Source: an uncultured Dysosmobacter sp.
GTDB lineage: Bacteria; Bacillota; Clostridia; Oscillospirales; Oscillospiraceae
Direction: 5' to 3'
Length of the DNA: 26,411 nucleotides
NCBI GenBank assembly: GCA_934504065.1
Contig: CAKSVQ010000017.1
Coordinates: 1 to 26,411 of the forward strand
In this document: positions 1 through 8,290 of the stretch, piece after piece
Position numbering within the stretch: the first letter of the stretch is position 1
Layout of the letters: each line of letters begins with the position of its first letter
The notes under the pieces: model-generated
The model's input: the letters and a program-made list of their open reading frames with translations, nothing else
Told to the model about the DNA's origin: nothing
Databases searched by the model: none
Position numbers and translations under genes: made by a program

Positions 1-1187
1 AGGTGGCCATGGTGTCCCTGCTGTTCATCCTGATCGCCGTGATCTTCGGCTATTTCGTCTATCGCCGCAACGTGCCCATCGGGGTCGCTTCCGTGGTGGG
101 CGTGATCGCCATTGTGGCCATCATCTTCATCGGCCTGAACTTCCATCCCATTTACCTCTCCACCAATGCGTGGATGTGGATCGTGGGTCTGTACATTCTG
201 GTAGCTTCCGTCACCCCCGTGTGGATCCTGCTCCAGCCCCGTGACTACCTCAGCTCCTTCCTGCTGTACGCCATGCTGGCGCTGGCTGCCATCGCGGTTG
301 TGATCGGCCATCCCTCCATGGACAGCCTGCCCGTGTTCAACACCCCCGGCAACACGACCCCCGTGTTCCCCGTGCTGTTCACCACTATCGCCTGCGGCGC
401 TATTTCCGGCTTCCATTCTCTGGTCGCTTCCGGCACCACCTCCAAGCAGCTGGATAAGGAGACCGATGCGAAGCCCATCGCTTACGGCGGTATGCTGATC
501 GAGTGCGTGCTGGCCATCATGACCCTGATCGCCGTGGCCTATGCCTATAAGTGGAACGCTGAGAATCCCGACCTTGCCCTCAAGGGTGCGACCGCTATCT
601 TCGGCGGCGGCATTGCCGGCATGATCGATCCTTCCCGCGGCTCCGTGTACCACGTGCTCTACACCCTGCTGGTCCTGACTTATTCCACCTTCTGCCTGAC
701 CTCTCTGGACACCGCCACCCGTATGGGCCGCTTCATGTTCCAGGAGTTCTGGATTGATGGCACCAAGGGCGAGACTCCCGAGAATGTCAGCGGTTATAAG
801 AAGGTTCTGGCTAACCCCTATGTCGCCACCATCATCACCGTGGTGCTGGGCGTGTTCCTCGGTCTGAACGGCTATGCCAAGATCTGGGCGCTGTTTGGCT
901 CTGCCAACCAGCTGCTGGCGGCTCTGGCCCTGCTGGCTGTGGCCACTTGGCTGGGCAACATCGGCAAGAACAACAAGATGTTCCTTATCCCCATGGTGTT
1001 CATGCTGTTTGTCACCATCTTCTCCCTGATCATCAACACCAAGACCCAGATCGGTCTCATCTCTGCTGGCGGCGCCGACTGGGGCCCCTACGTGCAGGCC
1101 ATCCTGGGCGTGCTGCTGGTGATCCTGGCGATCGTGCTGGCCATCGAGGGCATTTCCACGATGAGCAAGCAGAAGGCCAGAAAGTAA
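1..1187 (+). CDS. cstA: CstA-family carbon starvation / peptide-pyruvate type carrier, 5' end cut by window edge
   Basis: The reading frame is open from the left edge to the TAA at 1185-1187, giving about 394 visible residues. The protein is strongly hydrophobic, with roughly ten membrane-spanning segments. Recognisable CstA-family stretches are the VWILLQPRDYLSSF segment, the GFHSLVASGTTSKQ segment and the SLDTATRMGRF segment near residue 235. Family members import peptides or pyruvate in the inner membrane; the substrate cannot be told here. The ATG at 9-11 has no plausible ribosome site at the right distance and family proteins have further N-terminal helices, so I treat the gene as truncated by the window, not as starting here. 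The C-terminus ends in a short basic tail (SKQKARK). It faces the aromatic operon tail-to-tail and shares a bidirectional terminator hairpin with it. Confidence 0.88.
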   Translation, partial: VAMVSLLFILIAVIFGYFVYRRNVPIGVASVVGVIAIVAIIFIGLNFHPIYLSTNAWMWIVGLYILVASVTPVWILLQPRDYLSSFLLYAMLALAAIAVVIGHPSMDSLPVFNTPGNTTPVFPVLFTTIACGAISGFHSLVASGTTSKQLDKETDAKPIAYGGMLIECVLAIMTLIAVAYAYKWNAENPDLALKGATAIFGGGIAGMIDPSRGSVYHVLYTLLVLTYSTFCLTSLDTATRMGRFMFQEFWIDGTKGETPENVSGYKKVLANPYVATIITVVLGVFLGLNGYAKIWALFGSANQLLAALALLAVATWLGNIGKNNKMFLIPMVFMLFVTIFSLIINTKTQIGLISAGGADWGPYVQAILGVLLVILAIVLAIEGISTMSKQKARK

Positions 1188-1240
1188 TCAAACATCTGTG
1201 TTTTGACAGTGGAGTTTTGCCAGTCTCCGCTGGATGAATG

Positions 1241-1278
1241 CAAAAAGGACGGCGCACCAAAATGGTGCGCCGTCCTTT
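1241..1278 (-). terminator. Bidirectional intrinsic terminator between cstA and aroQ
   Basis: A perfect inverted repeat (arm GGACGGCGCACC at 1247-1258, partner at 1264-1275) has a short A/T loop. On the minus strand it is followed by TTTTT (1242-1246), closing the aromatic operon. On the plus strand the stem is followed by TTTGCTTT, so it probably also stops cstA transcripts. Confidence 0.88.
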
Positions 1279-1301
1279 GCTTTATCGATTATTGCCGCGC
1301 T

Positions 1302-1733
1302 TTAGCTGCGCTTGCAGAGGAAGTGCAGGGCCTCCACATATCCCGGCAGGCCGTGGCCGCGGATGGTGGTTGCGCAGGCGGCGCGGATATAGGAGACATG
1401 GCGGAAATCCTCCCGGCTGTCCGGGTCGGAGACGTGTACCTCCACTGTGGGGATGCCCACCGCCTTCACAGCGTCCAGCAGGGCCACGCTGGTGTGAGTA
1501 TAGGCGGCGGGGTTAATGATGATGCCGTCCACCTTGTCAAAATAGGCCTGCTGGATGGCATCTACCAGTGCTCCCTCATGGTTGGACTGGAAGAACTGGA
1601 CCTCCACGCCCAGCTTGTACGCCTCCGTCTGAATGAGGCTGCACAGGTCGGCATAGGTGGCCTTGCCGTAAATTTCCGGCTGGCGGATGCCCAGCATATT
1701 CATGTTCGGGCCGTTAAGCACCAGAATTTTCAC
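1302..1733 (-). CDS. aroQ: 3-dehydroquinate dehydratase, type II
   Basis: This 143-residue protein converts 3-dehydroquinate to 3-dehydroshikimate, step three of the shikimate pathway, in the cytoplasm. Type II motifs are all visible: LNGPNMNMLGIRQPEIYG at residues 5-22 with the catalytic Tyr21, QSNHEGALVDAIQ in the middle, INPAAYTHTSVALLDA, then EVHVSDPDSREDFRH carrying the catalytic His. Length matches the usual 140-150 residues. The GTG at 1733 is chosen as start because GGAGGG lies 6-7 bases upstream (1741-1746) and the protein then begins exactly at the conserved strand KILVLNGPN. It is the last gene of the aromatic operon and overlaps the end of the aroE-aroK gene by 20 bases, which suggests translational coupling. 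The usual Asn in the VHxSN motif is Asp here. Confidence 0.95.
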   Translation of the reverse strand: MKILVLNGPNMNMLGIRQPEIYGKATYADLCSLIQTEAYKLGVEVQFFQSNHEGALVDAIQQAYFDKVDGIIINPAAYTHTSVALLDAVKAVGIPTVEVHVSDPDSREDFRHVSYIRAACATTIRGHGLPGYVEALHFLCKRS

Positions 1734-2958
1734 AAAAATCCCTCCAAATCGCCTCTGCGGCCGCCTGAATGGTGCCGCTGTTTTCAATGACCGCATCCCG
1801 GAAGCGGGCGTAAAGCGGCTGCCGCTGGGCCCACATGGCGGCAAGGTCCGCGTCCTGCGAAAGGGGGCGGCCCTCGGTGGGCAGGACGTTCAGGTCCCGG
1901 ATCAGGTGGTAAATGCGGCCGTTCTGGTGCAGGGGGGCATAGTTGCGCCCGTCCTTGACCACGCCGCCCCCGGTGAGGATGATCTTGCCGGAGAGCTTTC
2001 CGGCCTCGCTGGTGACCTCCCGCTCCAGCGCACGGAAAGTTTCCTCGCCCTCCTGCGCGAAGATCTCGGGAATGGAGCGCCCGGCCTTTTCCACGATCCG
2101 CGTGTCCAGATCGATGGCTTCCCGGCCCGTGAGGGCGGCGAGGGCCTGCCCGACGGAGGTCTTGCCGCAGCCCGGCATGCCGATGAGGACGATGTTGGTG
2201 CACTCCTGCCGCAGCTGGGCAAGGATGCGCTCGTTCTCGCTGTCGGGAATGGTCTTTTCAAAAAAGTGCTCCTCTGCTGCCTTGGCCTGCGCCACCAACA
2301 TGGGAAGCCCGTCGGAGCAGGGGATGCCCAGCTCCTCCGCCTGCAATAAAAGAGCGGTGCGGCGGGGGTTATACACCACGTCCAGCACGCCGCAGCAGCG
2401 GGGGAAGGCACGCAGGTCTACCGGGGAGACGCCTGTGTTGGGATACATCCCAACGGGGGTGGTATTTACCACCAGCTCCGCGTCGGCGTGGCGGTGGAGG
2501 GTTTGATAGTTGTTTTCGCCGGAGCGGGAGATGACCACCACTTCCCGGGCCCCCAGCGCTTTGGCGCAGGCCACGGCGGTGAGGGAAGCGCCGCCGCTGC
2601 CCAGCACCACGGCCTTTTTTCCGGCAAAGTCCACACCTGCCCGTTGGGCCATCCAGCAAAAGCCCGCGGCGTCGGTGTTGAAGGCGTACAGCTTGCCGTC
2701 CGGGCGGCGGGTGATGGTGTTCACACTGCCAATGGAACGCGCCATGGGGTCAATGACATCGCAAAGGGGCATCACGTCCCGCTTATAGGGGATGGTGACA
2801 TTCAGCCCGCCGATGTTGGGCTGGCGGAGAAACGCCGCTAGTTCCTCCGGCTCCAGCTCAATCAGCCGATAGCCGGGGCAGCCCAGCGCCGTGTGGATGG
2901 GAACGGACCAGCTGTGGCCCAGCTTCCGCCCCAGAAGTCCGTAAATCAGCTCCGGCAT
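1714..2958 (-). CDS. aroE-aroK: Fused shikimate dehydrogenase - shikimate kinase
   Basis: One 414-residue chain carries two consecutive pathway enzymes. Residues 1 to about 235 are a shikimate dehydrogenase: shikimate-binding GHSWSVPIH (14-22), catalytic Lys59 in NVTIPYK, catalytic Asp96 in FNTDAAGF, and nucleotide loop LGSGGAS (119-125). Residues about 253-414 are a shikimate kinase: Walker A GMPGCGKTS (260-268), shikimate-contacting DLDTRI (283-288), FR in ETFRALE, and GGGVV (330-334). A linker of roughly 20 residues (TIPDSENERILAQLRQE) joins them. The two activities reduce dehydroshikimate and phosphorylate shikimate, giving shikimate 3-phosphate. Start ATG at 2958 lies 3 bases after the pheA stop and has only a weak GGAAG upstream, so it probably depends on reinitiation from pheA. 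There is no frameshift or stop between domains, so this is a genuine fusion and not an annotation artefact. Confidence 0.94.
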   Translation of the reverse strand: MPELIYGLLGRKLGHSWSVPIHTALGCPGYRLIELEPEELAAFLRQPNIGGLNVTIPYKRDVMPLCDVIDPMARSIGSVNTITRRPDGKLYAFNTDAAGFCWMAQRAGVDFAGKKAVVLGSGGASLTAVACAKALGAREVVVISRSGENNYQTLHRHADAELVVNTTPVGMYPNTGVSPVDLRAFPRCCGVLDVVYNPRRTALLLQAEELGIPCSDGLPMLVAQAKAAEEHFFEKTIPDSENERILAQLRQECTNIVLIGMPGCGKTSVGQALAALTGREAIDLDTRIVEKAGRSIPEIFAQEGEETFRALEREVTSEAGKLSGKIILTGGGVVKDGRNYAPLHQNGRIYHLIRDLNVLPTEGRPLSQDADLAAMWAQRQPLYARFRDAVIENSGTIQAAAEAIWRDFCENSGA

Positions 2959-2961
2959 GGC

Positions 2962-4098
2962 TTAAACTTCCGCGTAGCTGCCAAGGAAGTTCAGGCTGGC
3001 GCAGCTGCGCTCCAGCTCTTCCAGCATGGAGAGAACGCCCGGCTCCTGCACGGAGGCCTCCAGTTCGAGGAAGAACATGAACTCGAAATTCCGGCCGCTG
3101 ACGGGGCAGGATTCCAGCTTGGTCATGTTGATGTTCAACGCGGCCAGCTTGGAGAGAATGTCATACAGCGCGCCGGGCTTGTTGTCGCAGGCGATGATCA
3201 AGCTGATGCGGTTGGCTCCGGCGTAGATGACGGGGTCTTTGGTGATGCAGAAGAAGCGGGTGTAGTTGTTGTCGCTGTCCTGAATGGCGTCGTTGACGCA
3301 CTCCAGACCGTACAGCGCCGAGCAGGGATGGGAGGAGATGGCGGCGGCGTGACGGCTGCCGCTCTCGGCCACCATTTTCGCGGCCATGGCGGTGTTGTCG
3401 CAGGGAATGACCCGCACCCCGTTGAGACCGTTCAGGAACTTGGAGCACTGGCCGATGGCCTGCTCATGGGAGTAGATTTCCGTGATGTCGTTCATTTTCA
3501 CGCCGGGCATGGCCAGCAGCTCATGGCGGATGCACAGGCGGGTGGAGCGGACGACGGACAGGTTGTGGGACTGCAGCAGTTCATACACGGCGCGGACAGA
3601 GCCGTTGGAGCTGTTCTCAATGGGCAACACGCCGAACTTGCACAGCCCGGACTCTACGGCGGAGACCACGGCGTCGAAGGTCTTGACATAGACGATGTTG
3701 CCCCGGGGCAGGATGCGGTCGCAGGCTACCTGTGAGTTGGCGCCCTCCACACCCTGACAGGCCACCAGACCCGTCTGGGGGAAGACCGGATCCCCGGCGG
3801 CCAGCGAGGCGGACACCTGCGCGGCTACCTTGGTGGGGGCGGAGATCAGCTCCGCCTGCCGGGAACGGGCCAGCTCGAAGAGCGTGGAGAACAGGTGATA
3901 GGCATAGCGCTCCTTTTCACCGGACTTCTCCGTGACCTTGGCCAGAATTTCCCGCTCCCGCTGTTTGTTCAAAATGGGCAGGTGATGCTCGTTTTTGTAG
4001 GCGGCAACTTCATCGGAAAGTGCCATGCGCTGCAGGAACAGGTCCAGAAGCTGGTCGTCTACGGTGTCGATTTTCATGCGGATCTCAGAAAGTTCCAT
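2962..4098 (-). CDS. pheA: Bifunctional chorismate mutase / prephenate dehydratase with ACT domain
   Basis: The 378-residue protein has three domains in order. Residues 1-85 are an AroQ-type chorismate mutase helical domain (ELSEIRMKIDTVDDQLLDLF, then NKQREREI). Residues about 110-290 are prephenate dehydratase: ACQGVEGANSQ (113-123), GVLPIENSSNGSV (156-168), and the catalytic TRF triplet at 280-282. Residues about 297-375 are an ACT domain with the Phe-sensing GALYD (309-313) and ESCP (329-332, usually ESRP). It makes prephenate from chorismate and then phenylpyruvate, and is expected to be feedback inhibited by phenylalanine. Start ATG at 4098 follows GGAGG at a spacing of 6. It overlaps the end of aroC by 14 bases. 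Because the neighbouring tyrA has no mutase domain, this mutase probably supplies both the Phe and Tyr branches. Confidence 0.95.
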   Translation of the reverse strand: MELSEIRMKIDTVDDQLLDLFLQRMALSDEVAAYKNEHHLPILNKQREREILAKVTEKSGEKERYAYHLFSTLFELARSRQAELISAPTKVAAQVSASLAAGDPVFPQTGLVACQGVEGANSQVACDRILPRGNIVYVKTFDAVVSAVESGLCKFGVLPIENSSNGSVRAVYELLQSHNLSVVRSTRLCIRHELLAMPGVKMNDITEIYSHEQAIGQCSKFLNGLNGVRVIPCDNTAMAAKMVAESGSRHAAAISSHPCSALYGLECVNDAIQDSDNNYTRFFCITKDPVIYAGANRISLIIACDNKPGALYDILSKLAALNINMTKLESCPVSGRNFEFMFFLELEASVQEPGVLSMLEELERSCASLNFLGSYAEV

Positions 4099-5176
4099 GA
4101 TGTCCCTCCAAAAGTAAATCTAAAAGTACGGTTGCCGTAACGGCTTCCACCACCGGGACAGCCCGGTGAGCAATACAGGGGTCGTGCCGCCCTTTGATCT
4201 CCAGCTGTGCCGGAGCGCCCTGCGACAGGCTGACAGTCTTCTGCGCCTGCGCAATGGACGGCGTGGGCTTGAGCGCAACGCGCAATATGACGGGCATTCC
4301 GGTGGTGATGCCGCCCAAAATGCCGCCTGCGCGGTTGGTTTCGGTGACGATGCGGCCATGTTCCACGGTGAACGGGTCGTTGTTTTCCGACCCGTGAAGC
4401 GCCGAGGAGCCAAAGCCCAGCCCGAATTCCACGCCCTTGACGGCGGGAATGCCGAACAGCGCCGCTGCCAGACGGTTCTCAATCCCGTTGAACATGGGGT
4501 CGCCCAGTCCGGCGGGCAAGCCGATGGCGGCGCATTCCACCGTGCCGCCTACCGAGTCCTGCTGTTCCCGGGCCTGCAGGATCAGCGACTGCATCCGCTC
4601 CCCGGCTTCGTCATTGAGCACGGGAAAAGCCTTGGCGGCCACCTCGTCAAAAAGCGCGGCGGTGGGGTGCAGGGGGAAGCGGTCGTCCGTCTCTGTGCCC
4701 ACGGAGCTTAGATGCGCCCCCACATACACGCCCCGACGGGCCAGAATCTGCTTGGCGATGCCGCCCGCAATGCACAGCGGCGCGGTCAGGCGGCCGGAAA
4801 AATGGCCGCCGCCCCGCATATCCGCCTGCCCGCCCCATTTGACCCATGCGGTGTAGTCCGCGTGAGAAGGGCGGGGCTTGTCGGCAAGCTCGCTGTAATC
4901 CTTGGAATGCTGGTCGCTGTTTTCAATGATGGCGCACAGCGGTGCGCCGCAGGTCACGCTGTTTTCCACACCGGAGAGGAAAATGGGCGTGTCGGATTCC
5001 CGCCGGGCGGTGGAAAGGGGACTTTTGCCTGGCTTGCGGCGGTCGAGAAAGGCGTTCAGCGCATCAAGATCAATGGCCTCCCCGGCGGGCAGGCCGTCGA
5101 TATTCACGCCGATGGCCCTGCCGTGGGACTGGCCGAACACGCTTACACGCAGCAGCCTTCCGAATTCAGAGGACAT
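4085..5176 (-). CDS. aroC: Chorismate synthase
   Basis: This 363-residue FMN-dependent enzyme makes chorismate from EPSP, the last common step. Family motifs: GRLLRVSVFGQSHG (6-19), RRKPGKSPLSTARRESD (47-63), ENSDQHSKDY, RPSHADYTAWVKWG, RGGGHFSGRLTAP (the first signature region), GFGSSALHGSENND, TNRAGGILGGITTGMP and the C-terminal GRHDPCIAHRAVPVVEA. Length is normal for the family. ATG at 5174-5176 follows GGGAGG at a spacing of 8, and the gene overlaps the aroA stop by 11 bases. The usual RRxPGQ reads RRKPGK, a conservative-looking change near the substrate site. Identification is secure. Confidence 0.96.
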   Translation of the reverse strand: MSSEFGRLLRVSVFGQSHGRAIGVNIDGLPAGEAIDLDALNAFLDRRKPGKSPLSTARRESDTPIFLSGVENSVTCGAPLCAIIENSDQHSKDYSELADKPRPSHADYTAWVKWGGQADMRGGGHFSGRLTAPLCIAGGIAKQILARRGVYVGAHLSSVGTETDDRFPLHPTAALFDEVAAKAFPVLNDEAGERMQSLILQAREQQDSVGGTVECAAIGLPAGLGDPMFNGIENRLAAALFGIPAVKGVEFGLGFGSSALHGSENNDPFTVEHGRIVTETNRAGGILGGITTGMPVILRVALKPTPSIAQAQKTVSLSQGAPAQLEIKGRHDPCIAHRAVPVVEAVTATVLLDLLLEGHHGTF

Positions 5177-6335
5177 CTACAACACCTCCCAGATGACGGT
5201 AATCTTCCCAGAACGTGGGATAGGATTTCTGCACGGCCTCTGCGCCGAGAATGGTCACGGGGCCGTTGGCTCTTGTGGCGGCGATGGCCGCCGCCATAAC
5301 GATGCGGTGGTCGTTGGCGCCGTCCACCGTGCCGCCGGAAAGGGCGGCTGTGCCCTCCACGGTGAGAAAGTCCGGCCCCTCCTGCACGGCGGCGCCCAGC
5401 GTCCGCAGCAGCGCGGCGGTGGTGGAAAGGCGGTCGCTTTCCTTCATCCGCAGCCGCGCGGCGTTTATAAAGCGGGTGCTGCCGCTGCGCACGGTGGCCA
5501 TCACCGCCAGCGGCGGCAGCAGGTCGGGGCAGCCGGAAACGTCCACTGCCGTGTCGCCTGGGCGGGCCAGCTGCCAGTAAAGCTGGCTGATGACCTTGTC
5601 CCCTTGCGCGGAGGCGGGGTTCAGCCCCATGGGCTGCACGGGGTTATCCAAAAAGGCGGCGGCGTACCAGAAGCCCGCCTGTGACCAGTCGGCTTCCACG
5701 GTGATCTCCCGGGCGCGATAGGTTTGTGGGCCGGGGACGGAGAAGGTCTCATAATTCCGGTTTTCCACGGTGACGCCGAAGGCCTTGAGCATTTCCAGCG
5801 TCATGTCCACATAGCCCCGGGATTCCAGCGGCGAGGTCATGTGGATTTCAGAATCGCCGTCCAGCAGGGGCAGGGCGTATAAAAGACCCGTGACGAACTG
5901 GCTGGACACGTTGCCGGGCAGGGAGAATTTGCCGGGGGCCAGACGGCCCCGCAGGGTGAGCGTGCCGCCGTGGAGGGTGTGGGTGATGCCCTGCGCGTCG
6001 CAGATGTCAAAATAGGGCTGCTGGGGCCGCTCCATCAATCGGCCGTGCCCGGTAAACACGCCGCCGCCCGCCACCGCCAGCGCGATGGGGATGAGAAAGC
6101 GGAGGGTGGAGCCGGATTCGCCGCAGTCCAGCAGGGGCAGCTCTCCGGCTGTGGCGGCGCGCAGCGCCGCAACGCAGCGGCGGGTAGCCTGAATATCCTG
6201 CGAATCGCTGTGCAGGTGGAGCTGCCCTTCGCCGTGGGCAAGGGCCATGGCCAGCACCGCGCGGTGGGCCATGGATTTGCTGTCCGGCGGGGTCACGGCG
6301 CCGGAGAGCAGGTGGGGGTGGATGCAAACGTCCAT
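5166..6335 (-). CDS. aroA: 5-enolpyruvylshikimate-3-phosphate synthase
   Basis: The enzyme joins PEP to shikimate 3-phosphate. With the ATG at 6335 it is 389 residues, somewhat shorter than the usual 420-450. Motifs: PPDSKSMAHRA (16-26) with substrate-binding Lys20 and Arg25, CGESGSTLRFL (71-81), GRLMERPQQPY (98-108), SSQFVTGLLYALP (144-156), ESRGYVDMTL, PDLLPPLAVMA with the catalytic Asp, RMKESDRL, NDHRIVMAAA and the terminal KSYPTFWEDY. I moved the start from an in-frame ATG at 6377 to 6335, because GGAGGG lies 5 bases upstream of 6335 (inside the aroB end) and the protein then begins just before the first beta strand. One base separates it from the aroB stop. The loop GESGSTLR differs from GNAGTAMR of enteric enzymes; I draw no conclusion on inhibitor sensitivity. 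Confidence 0.95.
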   Translation of the reverse strand: MDVCIHPHLLSGAVTPPDSKSMAHRAVLAMALAHGEGQLHLHSDSQDIQATRRCVAALRAATAGELPLLDCGESGSTLRFLIPIALAVAGGGVFTGHGRLMERPQQPYFDICDAQGITHTLHGGTLTLRGRLAPGKFSLPGNVSSQFVTGLLYALPLLDGDSEIHMTSPLESRGYVDMTLEMLKAFGVTVENRNYETFSVPGPQTYRAREITVEADWSQAGFWYAAAFLDNPVQPMGLNPASAQGDKVISQLYWQLARPGDTAVDVSGCPDLLPPLAVMATVRSGSTRFINAARLRMKESDRLSTTAALLRTLGAAVQEGPDFLTVEGTAALSGGTVDGANDHRIVMAAAIAATRANGPVTILGAEAVQKSYPTFWEDYRHLGGVVDVL

Positions 6336-6336
6336 C

Positions 6337-7404
6337 TCAGCCCTCCCAGCCTGCCCGGATGATGGGCAGCAGGTCATCTACCGGGACCTTTTTCAGTTCA
6401 CAGCAGCCGATTCTTTTGGGAATGACCAGCGTGATGGCGTTCCCGGCCCGCTTTTTGTCGGCAAGGGCCGCCTCAGCCAGCGCTTCCGGGGAATAGTCCG
6501 TGGCGGTAGGCAGGCCGTTTTTGGCAAGGCAGGCGGCAATACGCCGGGCAATGGGGGCGTCCGTCCAGCCAAGCGTCTCAGCGCTGCGGGCGATGATGGC
6601 AAGGCCCGCCGCCACGGCGTGGCCGTGGGGGATGGCGTAGCCGCTGCACTTTTCAATGCCGTGGCCGACGGTGTGGCCTAGATTCAGCATTTTCCGCTCG
6701 CCCTGTTCCTTTTCGTCCCGTTCCACCACCCCGGCCTTGTAGGCCACGCACCGGGCGATGACCTCCGCGGGGTCGGCGGTGAGGGTGCCGTTTTCAAAAA
6801 GAGCGAACAGGCTCTCGTCGTCCAGTACTCCGGTTTTGATGGCCTCGGCCGCGCCGTCGGCAAACAGCTCCGGGGAGAGGGTGGAAAGGCAGTCCGTGTC
6901 GCACAGCACGGCGGCGGGCTGCAAAAAGGCCCCGGCCAGATTTTTGCCCGCTGCAAGGTCGATGGCGGTTTTGCCGCCCACGGAGGAATCCACGGCAGAG
7001 AGCAGGGTGGTGGGCAGCTGCACGCAGCGGATGCCCCGCAGATAGCAGGCGGCGGCAAATCCGGCCATATCGCCCGTCACGCCGCCGCCAAGGGCCGCCA
7101 CACAGTCAGTACGGGTGAGGTGCTGCTGGGCCAGAAATTCCAGAATGGCGGCAAGGGTGGTGAAATTCTTGCTGCCCTCCCCGGCGGGGAAGACATAAGA
7201 ACAGACGGTGAAGCCGACAGCGGACAGGCTGTCGGTCACCGTCTGGAGGTATAGGGGGGCCACGCGGCTGTCGGTCACGACGGCCACGCGGCAGGGGGCC
7301 ATCACCTCGCGCAGGCGCTGGCCGCAGGCGCGCAGCAGCCCGCCGCCGATGGTGACGGCGTAGGCTGGCGCGGTATGCACTTGAATGGTTTGGATGGAGG
7401 GCAT
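6337..7404 (-). CDS. aroB: 3-dehydroquinate synthase
   Basis: This 355-residue NAD- and metal-dependent enzyme cyclises DAHP to 3-dehydroquinate, the second pathway step. Motifs: VVTDSRV for NAD contact, PAGEGSKN (73-80), ALGGGVTGDMAGF (104-116), PTTLLSAVDSSVGGKTAID (131-149), GAAEAIKTG (184-192), and the metal-ligand region NLGHTVGHGIE. Length fits the family. The start is ATG 7404, because AAAGGAGG sits 8 bases upstream; the ATG at 7422 would overlap that ribosome site. The gap of 45 bases to tyrA is the largest inside the operon and contains no terminator that I can see, so co-transcription is expected. Confidence 0.96.
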   Translation of the reverse strand: MPSIQTIQVHTAPAYAVTIGGGLLRACGQRLREVMAPCRVAVVTDSRVAPLYLQTVTDSLSAVGFTVCSYVFPAGEGSKNFTTLAAILEFLAQQHLTRTDCVAALGGGVTGDMAGFAAACYLRGIRCVQLPTTLLSAVDSSVGGKTAIDLAAGKNLAGAFLQPAAVLCDTDCLSTLSPELFADGAAEAIKTGVLDDESLFALFENGTLTADPAEVIARCVAYKAGVVERDEKEQGERKMLNLGHTVGHGIEKCSGYAIPHGHAVAAGLAIIARSAETLGWTDAPIARRIAACLAKNGLPTATDYSPEALAEAALADKKRAGNAITLVIPKRIGCCELKKVPVDDLLPIIRAGWEG

Positions 7405-7449
7405 GAGGGCCCCTCCTTTCATGGATTTGTCAACGGGGAGAGCGGGAGG

Positions 7450-8286
7450 TCAGTTGCCTCCGGCGGAGGATTTTTTCTCCCGTCCGTCCTTGAGCAGGGC
7501 GCGGAGCTTTTCCGCGTCACGGGCCTCCAGCGCGTCCTGATATTCCTTGAGGTGGACGATCAGCTCGTTCAATTCCCGGGTGAGATAGTCGGCATCGTCC
7601 AAAAACAGCTCCGTCCACATATCCTCGTCCAGACGGGCCACCCGGGTCATGTCCTGAAAGCTGCCTGCGGAGAAGCCCCGGCGGCGCTGGGCCTCGGGAG
7701 ATTTGATATACGCGCTGGAGGCGATGTGGGCCAGCTGGGAGGTAAAGGCGATGATGCGGTCGTGCTCCTCCGGGTCGGAGAAGGTGAGGCCCGCAAAGCC
7801 GATGTCCAGAAAGAAGTCCTTCAGCGTTTCCAGCAGCTGCATATCCGTGCGCTCGTCCGGCGTGAGGATCATGGACGCGCCCACATACAGGCTGTCGCTG
7901 GCGGAGGTGAAGCCGCCCCGCTCCTTGCCTGCCATGGGGTGGCCGCCGATATAGGCAAAGCCGCAACGCTGGGCAATGGGCGTGATGGCCTTCACCACCA
8001 CCCGCTTCACGCCGCAAAGGTCCACTAAAATGGCGGAGGGGGAGATGGCTTCGGCGTGCTGCTGCACCCATGCGATGGCGGCGTCCGGCCGGATGGCCAC
8101 CAGAATGAGGTCGCACTCCGGCAGGTTCTCCGCCGTCAGCGGCGCGTCAATAGCGCCGCACATCCGGGCCATGGTCATGGTTTCCTGATCCAGATCCACG
8201 CCCCATACGGTGTGGGAGGTGCGGGCCTTGATGCTTTTGGCCATGGAGCCGCCGATCAGCCCCAGACCCACAATGCCAACCTTCAT
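7450..8286 (-). CDS. tyrA: Prephenate dehydrogenase, monofunctional
   Basis: This 278-residue protein oxidatively decarboxylates prephenate to 4-hydroxyphenylpyruvate, committing carbon to tyrosine. The N-terminal Rossmann fold has GLGLIGGS (7-14) and Asp31 at the end of the second strand (WGVDLD), which predicts NAD rather than NADP. GGHPMAGKE (114-122) and FTSQLAHI (181-188), carrying the conserved catalytic His, are both present. There is no chorismate mutase domain and no C-terminal ACT domain, so feedback control on this chain is not evident. The C-terminus ends in a charged tail (EKLRALLKDGREKK). ATG 8286 follows GGAGG at 9 bases, overlapping the aroF stop region; the gap to aroF is 4 bases. 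Confidence 0.94.
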   Translation of the reverse strand: MKVGIVGLGLIGGSMAKSIKARTSHTVWGVDLDQETMTMARMCGAIDAPLTAENLPECDLILVAIRPDAAIAWVQQHAEAISPSAILVDLCGVKRVVVKAITPIAQRCGFAYIGGHPMAGKERGGFTSASDSLYVGASMILTPDERTDMQLLETLKDFFLDIGFAGLTFSDPEEHDRIIAFTSQLAHIASSAYIKSPEAQRRRGFSAGSFQDMTRVARLDEDMWTELFLDDADYLTRELNELIVHLKEYQDALEARDAEKLRALLKDGREKKSSAGGN

Positions 8287-8290
8287 TGCC

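Noticed and set aside
2893..3735. Plus-strand open frame antisense to pheA, and comparable plus-strand frames across the aromatic operon
   Set aside because: No ribosome site, no family resemblance, and full coverage by well-identified minus-strand genes.
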